DNA of 64,000 bases. Origin: Penicillus capitatus (taxonomy: Eukaryota > Chlorophyta). Position 1 is the first letter of the stretch; the number at the start of each line of letters is the position of its first letter. The stretch spans positions 1,302,001 through 1,366,000 of the forward strand of contig OZ287699.1 in the NCBI GenBank assembly GCA_965649825.1. The letters run 5' to 3'. Positions 41,655 to 52,715 of the stretch are shown here, piece by piece. The translations under genes and the position numbers were made by a program. The notes under the pieces are model-generated. The model was given only the letters and a program-made list of their open reading frames with translations, was not told the origin of the DNA and searched no databases.

Positions 41655-43899
41655 TCACCACGATTCACTCCATCTTGGCCTACCGACACATTGTCGCATC
41701 AGACCCCCAATCTTCTCTGGGTGAGAGAGACCTCGTTGAGGGAACATTGGCGGTGGAAGCGTTGTCGACATAAAATTTCCGTATGGTTGAGATAGAGGAA
41801 TGGCTCCATAGCTCGGTTGATTCATCACGGGCTGCTGCTGTGTTGGATTGTTCATGAATGGCACTCCTCCTAGAATCGCTCGAAGAGAATGTGTTTCTTG
41901 AACGCGCGATACCTGGCTGCGGATACTGCTGCATCATCGGCACCTGTCCCATATAGGCCATTTGTGGTGCACCATACGGTGGCATCATTGCTGCAGGTGC
42001 TGAAGGATAAGAAACAGGGTGATTCTGTGGCGGAACCATCACTCCTGCTTTCAAAGGAGTCGTTGCCTCCGCTTTCAACGGAGTTGCTGCTTCCGGGAAG
42101 GGATCAGATGCAGGAGAAGGTGCCAAGAGAGCTGCCAGATGGACATTACTGCTTTTGGCAGGGGTCGACGTTTCAGACAACGCCAATCCCGAGAACATAT
42201 CTGACACCTGCGATCCACCACCTGTCACATCGGCACTCCCGACAGCAGCCGGAAGGGGTGAAGGAGGAACATCGGATATGACATCTAATCCTTGAAACAT
42301 AGAGGATTCAGGGGCGCCTGGTGGCTGTCCACTGGTGCTGGTCACATCACCATCTGCAATGCTCTCTGTATCACATACTTAACGAGATCGTCCCTTACCC
42401 AATAGATCCAGCACATCTGGAGGGTTGTCATGAGATTCTTCCATGACGCCATCGATGAGGGGAGGTCCATCTTCGCTGGGAACGGGATCTCTTGCATCAT
42501 CATCGTCATGATGACCATCCACTTCGATGAAGATATTGAGAATTCGCTGCGCACGGTCTTGTACCGTCCGCTGCGGGTATTTCAGACAGTTGCGAATGAT
42601 TTGCAGGTCGCTCTGTCAAGAACCTGGATTTCTGGTAGGGGTTGAAGAGATGATGATGCTATACCTGAAAATGTACGCCGATCTCTCCACAACTGACACT
42701 ACTGCCTTGAAGAATGACCATTTCAATGGCGCACAGTGCACGGAAGCACTCCTGCCAGTTAGGACTTTCGAGTTTCTTTTGCAGCTTGACAGCGATTTTT
42801 GGACCGCTCAGACTGCCAGCCGTATCGATGAACCGACGCAGATCCTCCGTGGAAGGGGCCGGACGAACACCCCCTTTAACAACACCCGATGCCACTTGAA
42901 GAGGTTGCTACACCTGACGCATGGTTTACCTGGTTGACAAATGCCGTCGACAAGCTGATCTTCATCACCCAGGACACTGCCATATCCTCCAGTACTCTGT
43001 ACGGGATTCTGCCCATTTTCCACATCCACCTGCATCTCCCTCTTTCATCAGATGCTGCTTGTGTGCAGAGAAGACTTTGGGTTGATCGCTCAGGAAGCTC
43101 GTGGTTTGTCGATCCTGTACAAAGTTTGTAGATGGCTGGACATATCCACCACGTACAGAGGATGTCTGGCTCTTCTCTCTCAGTGAAGCCTGATACTGTT
43201 CGTTTCCGAATCCGACCATCTTTGAACTCAGGTGTATCGGTTCTCCCATTGGCGGCGGAGCCGTCTGGCTTCCAAATCCCTGAATTCGACTCTGACAGGT
43301 CACTCTTTCTCACTCTTTAGATCTCGTGCCAAAAAGGGAGACCTGTGCTGACGAGGACTGTGATGACGGTGCGTCTGCATTGAAGATTGCCGCCACCGTT
43401 TCCTTCGCCAATGTCCGGACGCGCTCATTCAGAGCATCGCCTTTCAGAGAATCGGTCACTCCTCTGTAAGTCTGCATCTGCCTATGCATCACTCCAACTT
43501 CATCTCCCAGACTCCTGTCTTGTCAACCCAACCGAATAGGCGCTGCTGTGCGCTGCATAATACGCACGGCATCACGTGCACCTTTCTCTGCCAGGTACTT
43601 GCAAGCTCTCAGTGACTAAGATGTGAGGCTCTTCTCGAGACTGACCAAACACGAAGGTCATTTCACCTTCGCCTTCACGACGGGACTTTTCGATTCGAGC
43701 TTTTTCACCAAGTGCTCCACGACATGCTGCGCGTCTTCTGGTGATGTCTTTGTTATGCTCACAAGTTCATCTAGGAGGTAGACTAAAGGGCTGTTTTAGA
43801 GGAAGCAATGCAGTAGCTGTGACAGAAACCGGGTGTTGGTTCATCTTTGGCTGCCGTCACTTCTTCGACCTTGCGATAGCGCAGAAGGCCCGTTAGCAT
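41655..43899 (-). CDS. ENTH/VHS-domain adaptor, TEPSIN/MTV1-like
   Basis: About ten exons on the minus strand. ATG 43899 opens MLTGLLRYRKVEEVTAAKDEPTP, spliced to VYLLDELVSITKTSPEDAQHVVEHLVKKLESKSPVVKAK, then SLRACKYLAEKG and YRGVTDSLKGDALNERVRTLAKETVAAIF, a typical ENTH fold. A linker carries GFGSQ and MVGFGNEQYQ motifs. A second helical domain follows: FIDTAGSLSGPKIAVKLQKKL, NWQECFRALCAIEMVI, DLQIIRNCLKYPQRTVQDRAQRILNIF, as in plant MTV1 and animal TEPSIN, which act with AP-4 or clathrin at the trans-Golgi. The tail is Pro/Met/Gln-rich and ends at 41655. Introns are 35-90 nt. One break (near 43530) needs a 30-nt intron or contains a TGA. Confidence 0.8.
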
Positions 43900-44748
43900 G
43901 GCGTGCGAGTTCACAACGGAGTTCTAATCCAAGTACGTTGTCGATGACGATAATGAGGTGGATTTCATCTCGTGCAACCCGTCACGTCATTCGCTCTATT
44001 CGACAAAGGCCGTTTCGTTGACCGTTCATTCTGAAGGGGGTCACTGTCTTGTCAGTGACTGGGCATTTCTCTCAGGCGAAGACGGTTGCGCATTCTAGAC
44101 GCTGCTACGTTCTCTAGAAGATCCTACCGCGGGGGCGGGTCGACGCGGTCCACCACAAGACAGAGATAACAGGACTGGTCAAAAATTTGAGGACAAGAAG
44201 GACACCGTAACCTCTGCGATCGTAGGAGATTTTCATGAAGGACGCGAAAGAGCATTTGTGAAAAGGTAGACGGTCTGCATCTGAAAGTAATACATTGGGC
44301 AGACAAGTGTTTCAACACAAACCACGATTGCTAGATGTTCCACTCTATTCCTCGGTTTAACAACTTTCACGGCGTTATCTTGGATTATGTGTGATGCGTG
44401 AATGGACATCCATCGCCTCGATAGTGACGTATCGTGCACGAGTGTTGGATGAAGAAATTACTCGATCGACTGGACAGCAATGTCCTGAACACTAGCAAGA
44501 CTCGAGAGTCACTTACGGTGGAGATAGACTACACGTAGATGAAATGGCTAGCAACAGACTATTCTTACGTGCCAAGCAATCAAGTCAGCTAACATTGGTT
44601 ATTCCTCAAAAGGGTGAAGATCCGATAACCCCTAAGGAAACAATATGATAAGAGGTTGACTGTATCTTTCAAACAGATCAAGCTGATGGCGTTGTTCAGA
44701 AGAAGCTGGACGTTGACGAGACACGAACCGGTATCGTCCCTGCTCAGA
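43900..44748. other. Intergenic, nothing recognised
   Basis: About 850 nt upstream of the adaptor gene and downstream of the phosphodiesterase gene. Only short frames without motifs. Confidence 0.35.
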
Positions 44749-46478
44749 TTAAACTGCTGTGTTTGGAGCATAGTTCTCCGAGCGCTTTGGACTGGTACCC
44801 GATGCAAGTTCGACGAATTCAATTGTCTCGCGGTGTTTCTTATGACGAACGTACAGCACAGCCATACCGATGAGGACTCCCGCCGTCACTGTAAACAGTG
44901 TGATGCCTAGACTCCAGCCTCTAAAGCGCACACTCCTTATGACAAGATGTGATGTGTTGTGTGATCGTGACTTGGTATTCCTCGAACCGCCATCCTTTGA
45001 GTTCTCTTTGGAGCACGAGGTCTTAAGGTATTCCATTGCCGTTGTCGGGCAATCTGTAAAGAAGCCATTCACAGCAATTCCGTTCTCTGCATTCAGGTAG
45101 AAGTCCATTTCGGCCAATGGATCCGCTTGGAAGTCGATTGCCATGAACAACTCCTGCACACATGTGTTGCACAGCAACGCAGGGCGTCTGTTGCCGAATG
45201 TGCACTTCGTTTCGGAAAGTGTAGGCGTGCAGTTCAAGGTCTGCATCCCTGGCCAATGCGATGAGAGGCGAGAGGAGTGCCGATCCATTCTCATGCTTCT
45301 TCAGACGCCCCGTGCATGTCCGATTGAGATCGGAATCAAACTCGAAACAGTGTTCTGTCTCCGGTCTGTTGCATTCCTTCACTCCACAGTCCATTTCTAC
45401 CAACATCCTTTTATCCGGTCTATACAAAGATACAGCTGATAGAGGTATGGCTGCAAGTTTAGTTGCTACCCAAGAGTCGTTCCAAATTCTGCAAATCTCA
45501 TGATCTTGCGTCGTGAAGGGTGAGAATCACTGCCTTCCAATAACCACGTCATAGGGACAGATGCATCTTCATGCACCAACAGCTCATGCAACAGCTCGAG
45601 CGATTCCAGCGAGAACGATTGAAGATACACAGCGCCAGGGTCGTATAAAAGATCGCTCTGTTTTAATGACTCCACCAGAAGCGATTCCAGTGGCCTGGAT
45701 ACAGAAGGCAACAAACACTCTCCTTTACTGGCGAAAGGAGATCATGGGATGGCTCTGCCTCTCGTGTTCGTTGTGAAATGCCGGTGCTTTGGTTTCGATA
45801 TAGACACCGACCTCATGTCCTCCGTCGCGTGCGTTCTTTACCAACTGCAACACTTCAGACAGCGTCGGTATCTAACACAACTGCCTCCATCTCGCATCCT
45901 GCCTTCGCATCTCCTCACTTCGAATCGATCATCGAATTCGTGATCTCGAAAAGCGAATGCCTGTCGTGCCTTCATTCTCTTGATCTCTTCGAACGTAAAG
46001 TCCACCACAAAGAACCCAGATACCTCCACGTTTTCTGCATCGGCGATTTTTCTATGTGCATGCATACAGGATGTGTTTAGAGAGATGACGATTTTTGCTT
46101 GGTCGTATTGCGATTCTTAAATGCTTCGATATCGACTACGTTGCTGGTACGATGCAAATTCAAATCGTGATGGGCAATCAGAACGTGGTCTTTGGTCGAT
46201 ACAACGTCCAGTTCGATGAAATCCGCGCCTGCATCCATCGCATACTGCCACACACTCATACATGCAATCTCTTTGCCATAGCACCAAACCCGATATCCTT
46301 CAAGAGTCTCTTCCGGGTAACGACATGGACTGCCTCTATAGACAAACGCGACAAACGCGACGTCGTTACGGATACCTTACCGGTGCGCGATGACGGTAGG
46401 TCGACGTGCGGACGCGCACAAGATCGATGGAACCACCACGAGACATAACAGGGTCGTCCTATACGCGGAGCTCATCAT
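44749..46478 (-). CDS. Glycerophosphodiester phosphodiesterase, secreted or membrane-anchored
   Basis: Hydrolyses glycerophosphodiesters to glycerol-3-phosphate and an alcohol. ATG 46478 starts a signal peptide (MMSSAYRTTLLCLVVVPSILCASA), followed by TVIAHRG, split by a 45-nt intron after CG; then YPEETLEGYR, 45-nt intron, YAMDAGADFIELDVVSTKDHVLIAHHD: the HR, E.D and H catalytic set is complete. Later exons carry FTFEEIKRMKARQ, IPTLSEVL, VYIETKAPAF, VYLQSFSLESL, LELHAYTFRNE and DPLAEMDFYLN...GFFTDCP, as in plant GDPDs. A C-terminal membrane helix (GITLFTVTAGVLIGMAVLYV) with a short cytosolic tail suggests type I anchoring. Introns are 38-55 nt where resolved. Confidence 0.9.
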
Positions 46479-46981
46479 CTGCTAATCGCGTACGGCGTCA
46501 GCGCTGTCTTGTCGTCTCGTTTGAGATCAGAGAAATTTGTTTTGCCTTTTATACAGCCATTTCTTTTGCAGACAACTTCTGCCTTGTGTATTGGTATACT
46601 ACTCTATTACTATTCTTTGTTCTCCTGTCGACGTCAAGCACCTTCGTTGTGGAGACAATTTGGCCGACATAGCGTCGAAACACGGTAAATTCCACATACG
46701 CGGTCGAACATGCATCCGCCTACCAATGCGGATTTGTTAACAATGATTCTTACTATGCGGCTCGTCGAGTGCTCGCCAGTCAGGGTCTCTCGGCGTTGTT
46801 CGTTTGTGCGTTTTGATGTGACAGCAGTTTAGCCTTGGTATCCTGCGTTTGCGGCGCAACGCTCACATATTTTCGTGAATTCTTCCTTCCCTGTTCTCGA
46901 GGCCGGTCGACCGACCAAACAGAGGGCCCTCTCGTGTCGCGTCATCTACAGAACCCCTTTCTGACATTGTGTGTTTCTTCG
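46479..46981. promoter_or_regulatory. Divergent intergenic region
   Basis: Separates the phosphodiesterase (minus) and the CCCH protein (plus) genes and must hold both promoters. No site recognised. Confidence 0.4.
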
Positions 46982-48550
46982 ATGCCTCCAAAGCGCGTGT
47001 CAGCCATCATGGAGCCAAACAACGTCGTCGACATTGGCTCCCCCGAATTCCAGACAGACGAATTCCGTATGTACAGTCTTAAGGTAGCGAGCGCATTGTG
47101 GTAACGAGGACCGAACGCGAAGATTTGCTTCGAGGTGATTGAATGCTCACGTCGGTACGCGCATAATTGGACACAATGTCCTTTTGCACATCCCAACGAA
47201 AAGGCGAGACGGAGGGATCCCAGAAAATACGCGTACACAGGAGTGGCTTGCCCATTTGTCAAACAGGCACGTTTGTTCGATTAATATATGAAGGAGCATA
47301 ACGTGACCGATCTGTCTGCAGAACAATCGCTGTCCTTACGGAGACCATTGCCCTTATGCACACAATCCGTTTGAATACTGGCTGCACCCATCAAGGCATC
47401 ATTTGAATGCAGTAAAGGCGAAGGAAGAATACTGTGCTGCTGTAGGTACAGGACCCAGTTGTGCAATATAGCAGCGTCCTGTCACAGAACTGTTTGTTTT
47501 TTTGCACATACGATCGATGAACTCCGTGTCCCCGGTGCTGTCGGGCCTCCTGCCAACACGTTTTCGAACAATCCGTTGCAGACACATCCATCGCCGAACT
47601 GGAATCCTTTTGCTTCAAATTTTGTGGGACCCTCTGCGCTGTCGAACGTTGATCTCACCGCTGCCGCATCTCTTGAGCCGAGAGCAAGACACATCTTAAA
47701 TCAGTTGACGGCTTCCCGTCAGATCACTGCCGAACTCCGCGCGACAGATTCACCGATGAATGACTTGAGTGAAATTCAAACCCTTATCTCACTGTTGCAG
47801 CAGCAACAGATATCGGCTGGTGTGTCTGATCGGAATCCAGACGTGCAAATGAATTTCCTCAACGCTATGTTCCACTCTCTGGCACACGTTATCGCCTCAT
47901 CTGTGATGCTAAGCTCGGAAAAAGAGCGTTTGATGAAACTCATTCATTGGATGTACGTGCAACTGGTCCAAAACAAGCAATCCCTGTTCAGCAGTGTGGA
48001 TTCCCTGAGCCTATTCATCCCTCAACAGAGGGAAGCACCGCAGATTCCACCCCTGCACCAACTGGGGGAAGGCATTCCATCCAGACACAGTCTTTCAAGC
48101 ATTCCAGAGATGATGCAAGCCGAACAACGGCTCATGTCTCTACCCGCAGATCGATTCTCTTTTGCATCGCACTCTTCTGCTCCCAGTCTGGAACCACTTA
48201 ATATACTGTCCGTTCCTGTCTCGAGGACCACCCCTGGTCTCGAGCATGGCTCTCGGAGCCTTGGAAGTCTCGGAAGCTTTGGATCGGAGATCAGACAGAG
48301 CGATGACAGTTCTGGAACACGGCTATCGGTGACGCGGACTTCTCGATCGTTTGGTTTTCAGCGATCCTCTGCTGATTCAGAACCCTGTCCTAGATCATCC
48401 CGAAATATCGTTAGTCAAGAGAGTTCTCGGATGTCGTGGGAAGACCCTAGCATGCCATCAGAGTTTATCTTTCACGATTGGCTTTCGCATACTTCTGGTC
48501 AACCCCCAGTTCCACCACCCCTGCCGCCATCTTCTGGTTATCAGCCCTGA
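46982..48550 (+). CDS. Plant-type tandem CCCH zinc-finger protein
   Basis: Exons 46982-47083, 47123-47266, 47322-47395 and 47446-48550; 474 aa. The first intron is GT-AG (39 nt); the next two (55 and 50 nt) fit the protein only as GC-AG. The N-terminus has [13 protein letters not shown] then C-X5-H-like [29 protein letters not shown], the finger [20 protein letters not shown] (C-X8-C-X5-C-X3-H) and [15 protein letters not shown]...[11 protein letters not shown] (C-X5-C-X4-C-X3-H). This is the arrangement of plant TZF RNA-binding proteins that act in mRNA decay and P-bodies. The remaining ~330 residues are Ser/Pro/Leu-rich and disordered, ending [12 protein letters not shown]. Confidence 0.88.
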
Positions 48551-49297
48551 GCATGATACGATTCTTTTTTCTATTCATGTTCTCAGAAAGGAATACCCTG
48601 ACTGCAGCCTTTTACTACGTTTTCGGCACTGAACCACGTTTTTATCGTGTTTATGGCATATATGATGCAAATGCTGATGATGCATCTTTTATACGAAAAC
48701 CTCGTATCCTGCTGTTGGTATCTGCTGTATCTCGGTCAACTCGTTAGGCAACAACCGTATTGACAACATGACATAACAACCCCATTTTCCCTTTTGCGAA
48801 ATCCTTATCGGTCGAGTATTCGTTTGCGTGCTGATGTATTTTTTTCTTGTTTGTTGGTCATTCTTCATTTGACGATCTTCCTGCCACGAACCAGTTGTTC
48901 TTGCCATGGTTAAGATGATAAACTACCGAGATGCCTCCTCTGTCCTCGTCTGGGCGATTTGTCTCTTTTTATAAATGTCTGTCAGTGTTATGCTTTGTGC
49001 TGTAGTTCACTGCAACGTTCTGTTCTGTTTTGTTGGATTCTCTCAATGTATGTTTGCGCTATTGCACCATTTTTTATAGTCATTGCTCTATCTATTGTTG
49101 AGGTATGCGTGGTATTCGACAGTTTTGTGACAGCAATTTTGGAAATGGGTGATGCGTACGTACGTTCCTGTTGTTTGTTTGTGTCTGTTGACGAAGGTAA
49201 CGAGATCAATGACGAAGATGCACAACGAATAATAATTTTGGGTCATCTGGGGGGATTGCGGGTCATATCCACCGTCTGAGATTTAAGACAAGGGGAA
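48551..49297. other. Intergenic, nothing recognised
   Basis: About 750 nt between two plus-strand genes, T-rich in its centre. A plus frame 48959-49279 is hydrophobic (CSLQRSVLFCWILSMYVCAIAPF and more) but has no better support. Confidence 0.35.
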
Positions 49298-50940
49298 ATG
49301 CGCTTCCTGGCTATTCAGAAATGTCGCTCTGCTTCCGCCACGCGACTCTTTGCCGCAAATGATCCTTCACGCAGGACGCCATCTTCACCATCTCCATTCG
49401 ATCTCCTGCGTCTCCTTACGCAACGCGGTCCACAGCTACGCGACTTCGTCGATGAGGCCGCGACGGTGTTGCGGAGCAACGGTCTCAACGGTGTACGGCG
49501 TTCGATCCAGGCAGCTGTCGCGACGGGGACACTGGTTAGCGATACCGTGACCACTGGCGTCGTCGAATCGCCCCCAGTCCTCCTCAGAAAACTCTTCGAG
49601 CGTCTTGGAGCCACCTATATCAAACTCGGCCAATTCATCGCCTCATCGCCCACTCTCTTTCCAGACGCGTACGTCTTGGAATTTCAGAAATGCCTGGACA
49701 AGACAGATCCGGTGCCATTCGAAGTGATCCGGAAGCGCATCGGAGAGGAATTGGGATTTCCACCCGATCGCGCCTTCGCCTCGATCGATCCTGTTCCGTT
49801 GGCGTCGGCATCGATCGCTCAAGTGCACCGCGCTGTACTTAAGTCCAGTCAGAAAGACGTAGTCATCAAAGTGCTGAAACCCGGAGTGGAGGAAGTGCTG
49901 ACGACAGATCTGAGCTTCTTGTACTTAGCCTCGAAGTTCTTGGAGCTTCTCAATCCAGAGTTGGCACGGATGTCACTGTCGGACATCGTTTCCGATATTC
50001 GCAGGACGATCTCCGAAGAGGTGGATTTCCGTAAAGAGGCGCAACACATTGAGCATTTTCAGACCTACTTGCAATCCACAGGGCTCGTCTCTGTCGCCAA
50101 AGCACCCTTTGTCTATTCGCAGTTCTCAACAAAAAAGTGTGTTTGTTCACTCTTATGACGGCGGAATTGATGGCGACGTGGGAGTACTTAAGGATTCTGA
50201 CGATGGAGAGACTGAACGGTGCAGCTCTGGTCGACTTGGACGCGATCCGATCGATCACGACAGTACAGCCAGAGAACGTACTGATCTCGGCACTCAATAC
50301 CTGGTTTGGCAGTCTCGTTGGCGCCGAGACATTCCATGCAGATGTACATGCAGGTGCAGTCATGCCCTCTTTTGCCACTGACCCGCCAAACGATCATCTC
50401 TTAGGAAATTTGCTCGTTCTGCCGGATGGCAAGGTCGGATTCATCGATTTCGGAATCGTGGGCAGGATCTCTGCCTCGACCTGGAAAGCTATGGAAGCAT
50501 TTCTCGTGTCCATTGGCAACGAAGACTTTGCCACAATGGCCAAGGCACTAGCAACCATGGGCGCCACCGCAGAAAATGTCGACATCGTGGGACTCGAAGC
50601 CGATTTGCGCGAGCTCTTCAAAGGTTTCAGTCAATTGGATTCAAATGTGGTTCTCTCTGCCGATCCAGAACGTCTGCCCCTCTCTCTCCACGTTCTCCTG
50701 ATCTGTATCCCTTCTGCAGAGGTACGAGTGCGGGCTGAGATGTTGGTGAATGATGATGAGATGAATGCATTGCTGCTGAAGATTGTCCGTGCCGGCGAAA
50801 CGCATGGATTGCGCTTTCCGCGAGAATTTGGTCTCTTCTTAAAGCAGATCCTGTATTTTGATCGCTACGTCAAGATCTTGGCACCAACCTTGCAGATCAT
50901 GAACGATCGTCGCATTCGTTTGGGCGGATCCGATCTCTAA
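49298..50940 (+). CDS. ABC1/COQ8 (UbiB) family atypical kinase
   Basis: Exons 49298-50136, 50193-50353 and 50405-50940, introns 56 and 51 nt, 511 aa. The N-terminus (MRFLAIQKCRSASATRLF) is Arg/Ser-rich and suits mitochondrial or plastid import. Family hallmarks: KLGQ motif in YIKLGQFIASSP, the Ala-rich loop in LASASIAQVHRA, invariant Lys in VIKVLKPG, Glu in TISEEVDFRKEA, ILTMERLNG, the catalytic FHADVHAGNLLV and metal-binding FIDFG. These proteins support coenzyme Q synthesis or prenyl-lipid metabolism through ATPase activity. It could be COQ8 or a plastid ABC1K type; I cannot separate them from sequence alone. VTT-domain gene follows on the same strand after 114 nt. Confidence 0.9.
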
Positions 50941-51054
50941 TGGTCATCGTTCATTGTACGAACACTTTTTCCAATCACCTTTACGTCATCTCTCCTGTCA
51001 CATCGCTTCCGCGGGCGTTTATAAAATAGAGAATCGATTTGGAGGAAGAGCAAG

Positions 51055-52129
51055 ATGATGATTTCGTCGGGGAGTGTGTCGTCGGATGCTCCCTCAGAGC
51101 CAACGTCGTGGCTCGACCGTGTCTTTCTGTATCTCGCCGTTAAGAATTGGCTGCGATTGTGTGCCCTTATCCTTCTGTTGGTCTCTATCATCATTGCCTT
51201 TGTCGTTTTCGATGCCGAACAGAAACTGGAAGACATCCTTGAATGGATAGACGATCATGAAGCACCAGGGTTCTTCATTTTTGTCATGGTCTACTGTCTG
51301 GCAACAGGTCAGATATGCTCCATTTCCCCGCCGCCTCTCGTGGGACATCTTCATGACATGACAGTGCTCTTCATTCCTGGATCCCTTCTTTCCCTCGGAG
51401 CTGGTTTCGTATTCGGTATCTGGCTCGGCGCCCTCGCTGTCTGGTGTGGTGCCGTCATGGGTCAGTCCTCTGCATTTCGGCAGGGAATGAATTCTGTGGT
51501 CATTTGGGTGGAATCTAGGTCAGACGATCGCTTTCCTTGGCGGTCGGTATCTATTCCGCGAGTGGATTGCCTCGTATGCTCAGCGATTCCGGTTGTGGAG
51601 GGGATTGGAGATCGCCAGTGAAGAGGAGGGATGGAAGATTGTGAGTCTACTCAGATTAGCACCTATCGTTCCGTACAGTGCCCTCAACTACACCCTCGGT
51701 CTCACCGCTGTGAGCGTAAGCTTCCTTCCTTTTACACAAAAATGCATCTCGCATCGCTGATCCTTCAGTTTGTGGAGTACACGGCAGCCTCAGCAGTGTT
51801 TATCATTCCGGGAATATTTTTCTTCGTCTACCTGGGTGACTTGGCAGATGACATTCGGGAGCTGTCCTCTGGAGATTCGCCGCTCGACGCGACCGTCACC
51901 ATCATCATTGCCGTCATTTCAGGCGCGTTGGACACCGTTGATGATATGGATGATGATTCTCGATGCAGGTGTGGTTATTGTGTTGGTGGTCGTGTTAACA
52001 AGCCGCTACGCAAGAAGAGCCATCAACAAGAGACTCATGATGGACGAAGACGGCAACATGCCATCGCAGGAGCGATTGGAAGCGGCAGGCGATGAACCCG
52101 ACGATGCATCTGAAGCATCTCCTGTGTGA
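51055..52129 (+). CDS. VTT-domain (TVP38/TMEM64/DedA-like) membrane protein
   Basis: Five exons, 51055-51307, 51365-51460, 51519-51709, 51769-51922 and 51969-52129; 284 aa. Introns are 57, 58 and 59 nt GT-AG and a last one of 46 nt (51923-51968) that must be GC-AG to keep a membrane helix in frame. A first hydrophobic helix (LCALILLLVSIIIAFVV) is followed by the VTT core: LFIPGSLLSLGAGFVFG, GQTIAFLGGRYLFR, LLRLAPIVPYSALNYTLGLT, VFIIPGIFFFVYLGDLA, and a last helix (IIIAVISGVVIVLVVVL). The tail is acidic. Relatives include TVP38 and TMEM41/VMP1 scramblases; precise role unknown. Confidence 0.88.
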
Positions 52130-52715
52130 CACACGCGTCGCATTTTCGCACGCGTGACAGCGAAGGAGACTTCGGAGTCGGTTGCATTTAAGAAATCCAG
52201 GAGCATCAGTTATCGATAGGGTCGTCGAGGATTGCGAACAGGGACATATCGTTTGACGGTTTGCTGGACTGAATGTCTTGAACTGTGCCAATGTCTTACT
52301 GTATCACCTCATCCTCTTGGTATTGCTCTATTGTGTGATCGCACTGTATCGACAATTTCAAATCTTCAACGCCCAACGAGAGCTTCCCCTTTGCTGCTCT
52401 CTCGTTGGTTTTGAGCCAATCGTCTTGCTGAATGACTGTACAGGCTTTGTCTCCTGTCAAAGAGACGGCCTTAACGTCTGGAGTGACATTATTCGACAGA
52501 ACGTGCCTAGCTTAGCTTCTCGGGCAAGAATCTTGTCAGGAAGATCTTCCGCGATGATGGATGCGTTGGTGGATGCGTTGCTGTGACATGAACTGCACAA
52601 TGCCTCGGGATCGAGAAGCGGCCATCTCTTTGTCGACGCCGGTGACGAATTCAATCTCGTTTCGGCGTCCATCTGACATGTCCCAGATAACGCCCAGCGC
52701 CTACACACGCCCATG
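52130..52715. other. Intergenic between convergent genes
   Basis: Downstream of both the VTT gene and the DNAAF4-like gene. The minus frame reaching 52457 could hold a last exon of the latter, but I see no family motif in it. Confidence 0.35.

Noticed and set aside
46942-47262. Minus frame of 106 codons over the CCCH gene
   Set aside because: Antisense to the zinc-finger exons.
49436-49633. Minus frames over the ABC1 kinase gene
   Set aside because: Antisense shadows of a gene with complete family motifs.
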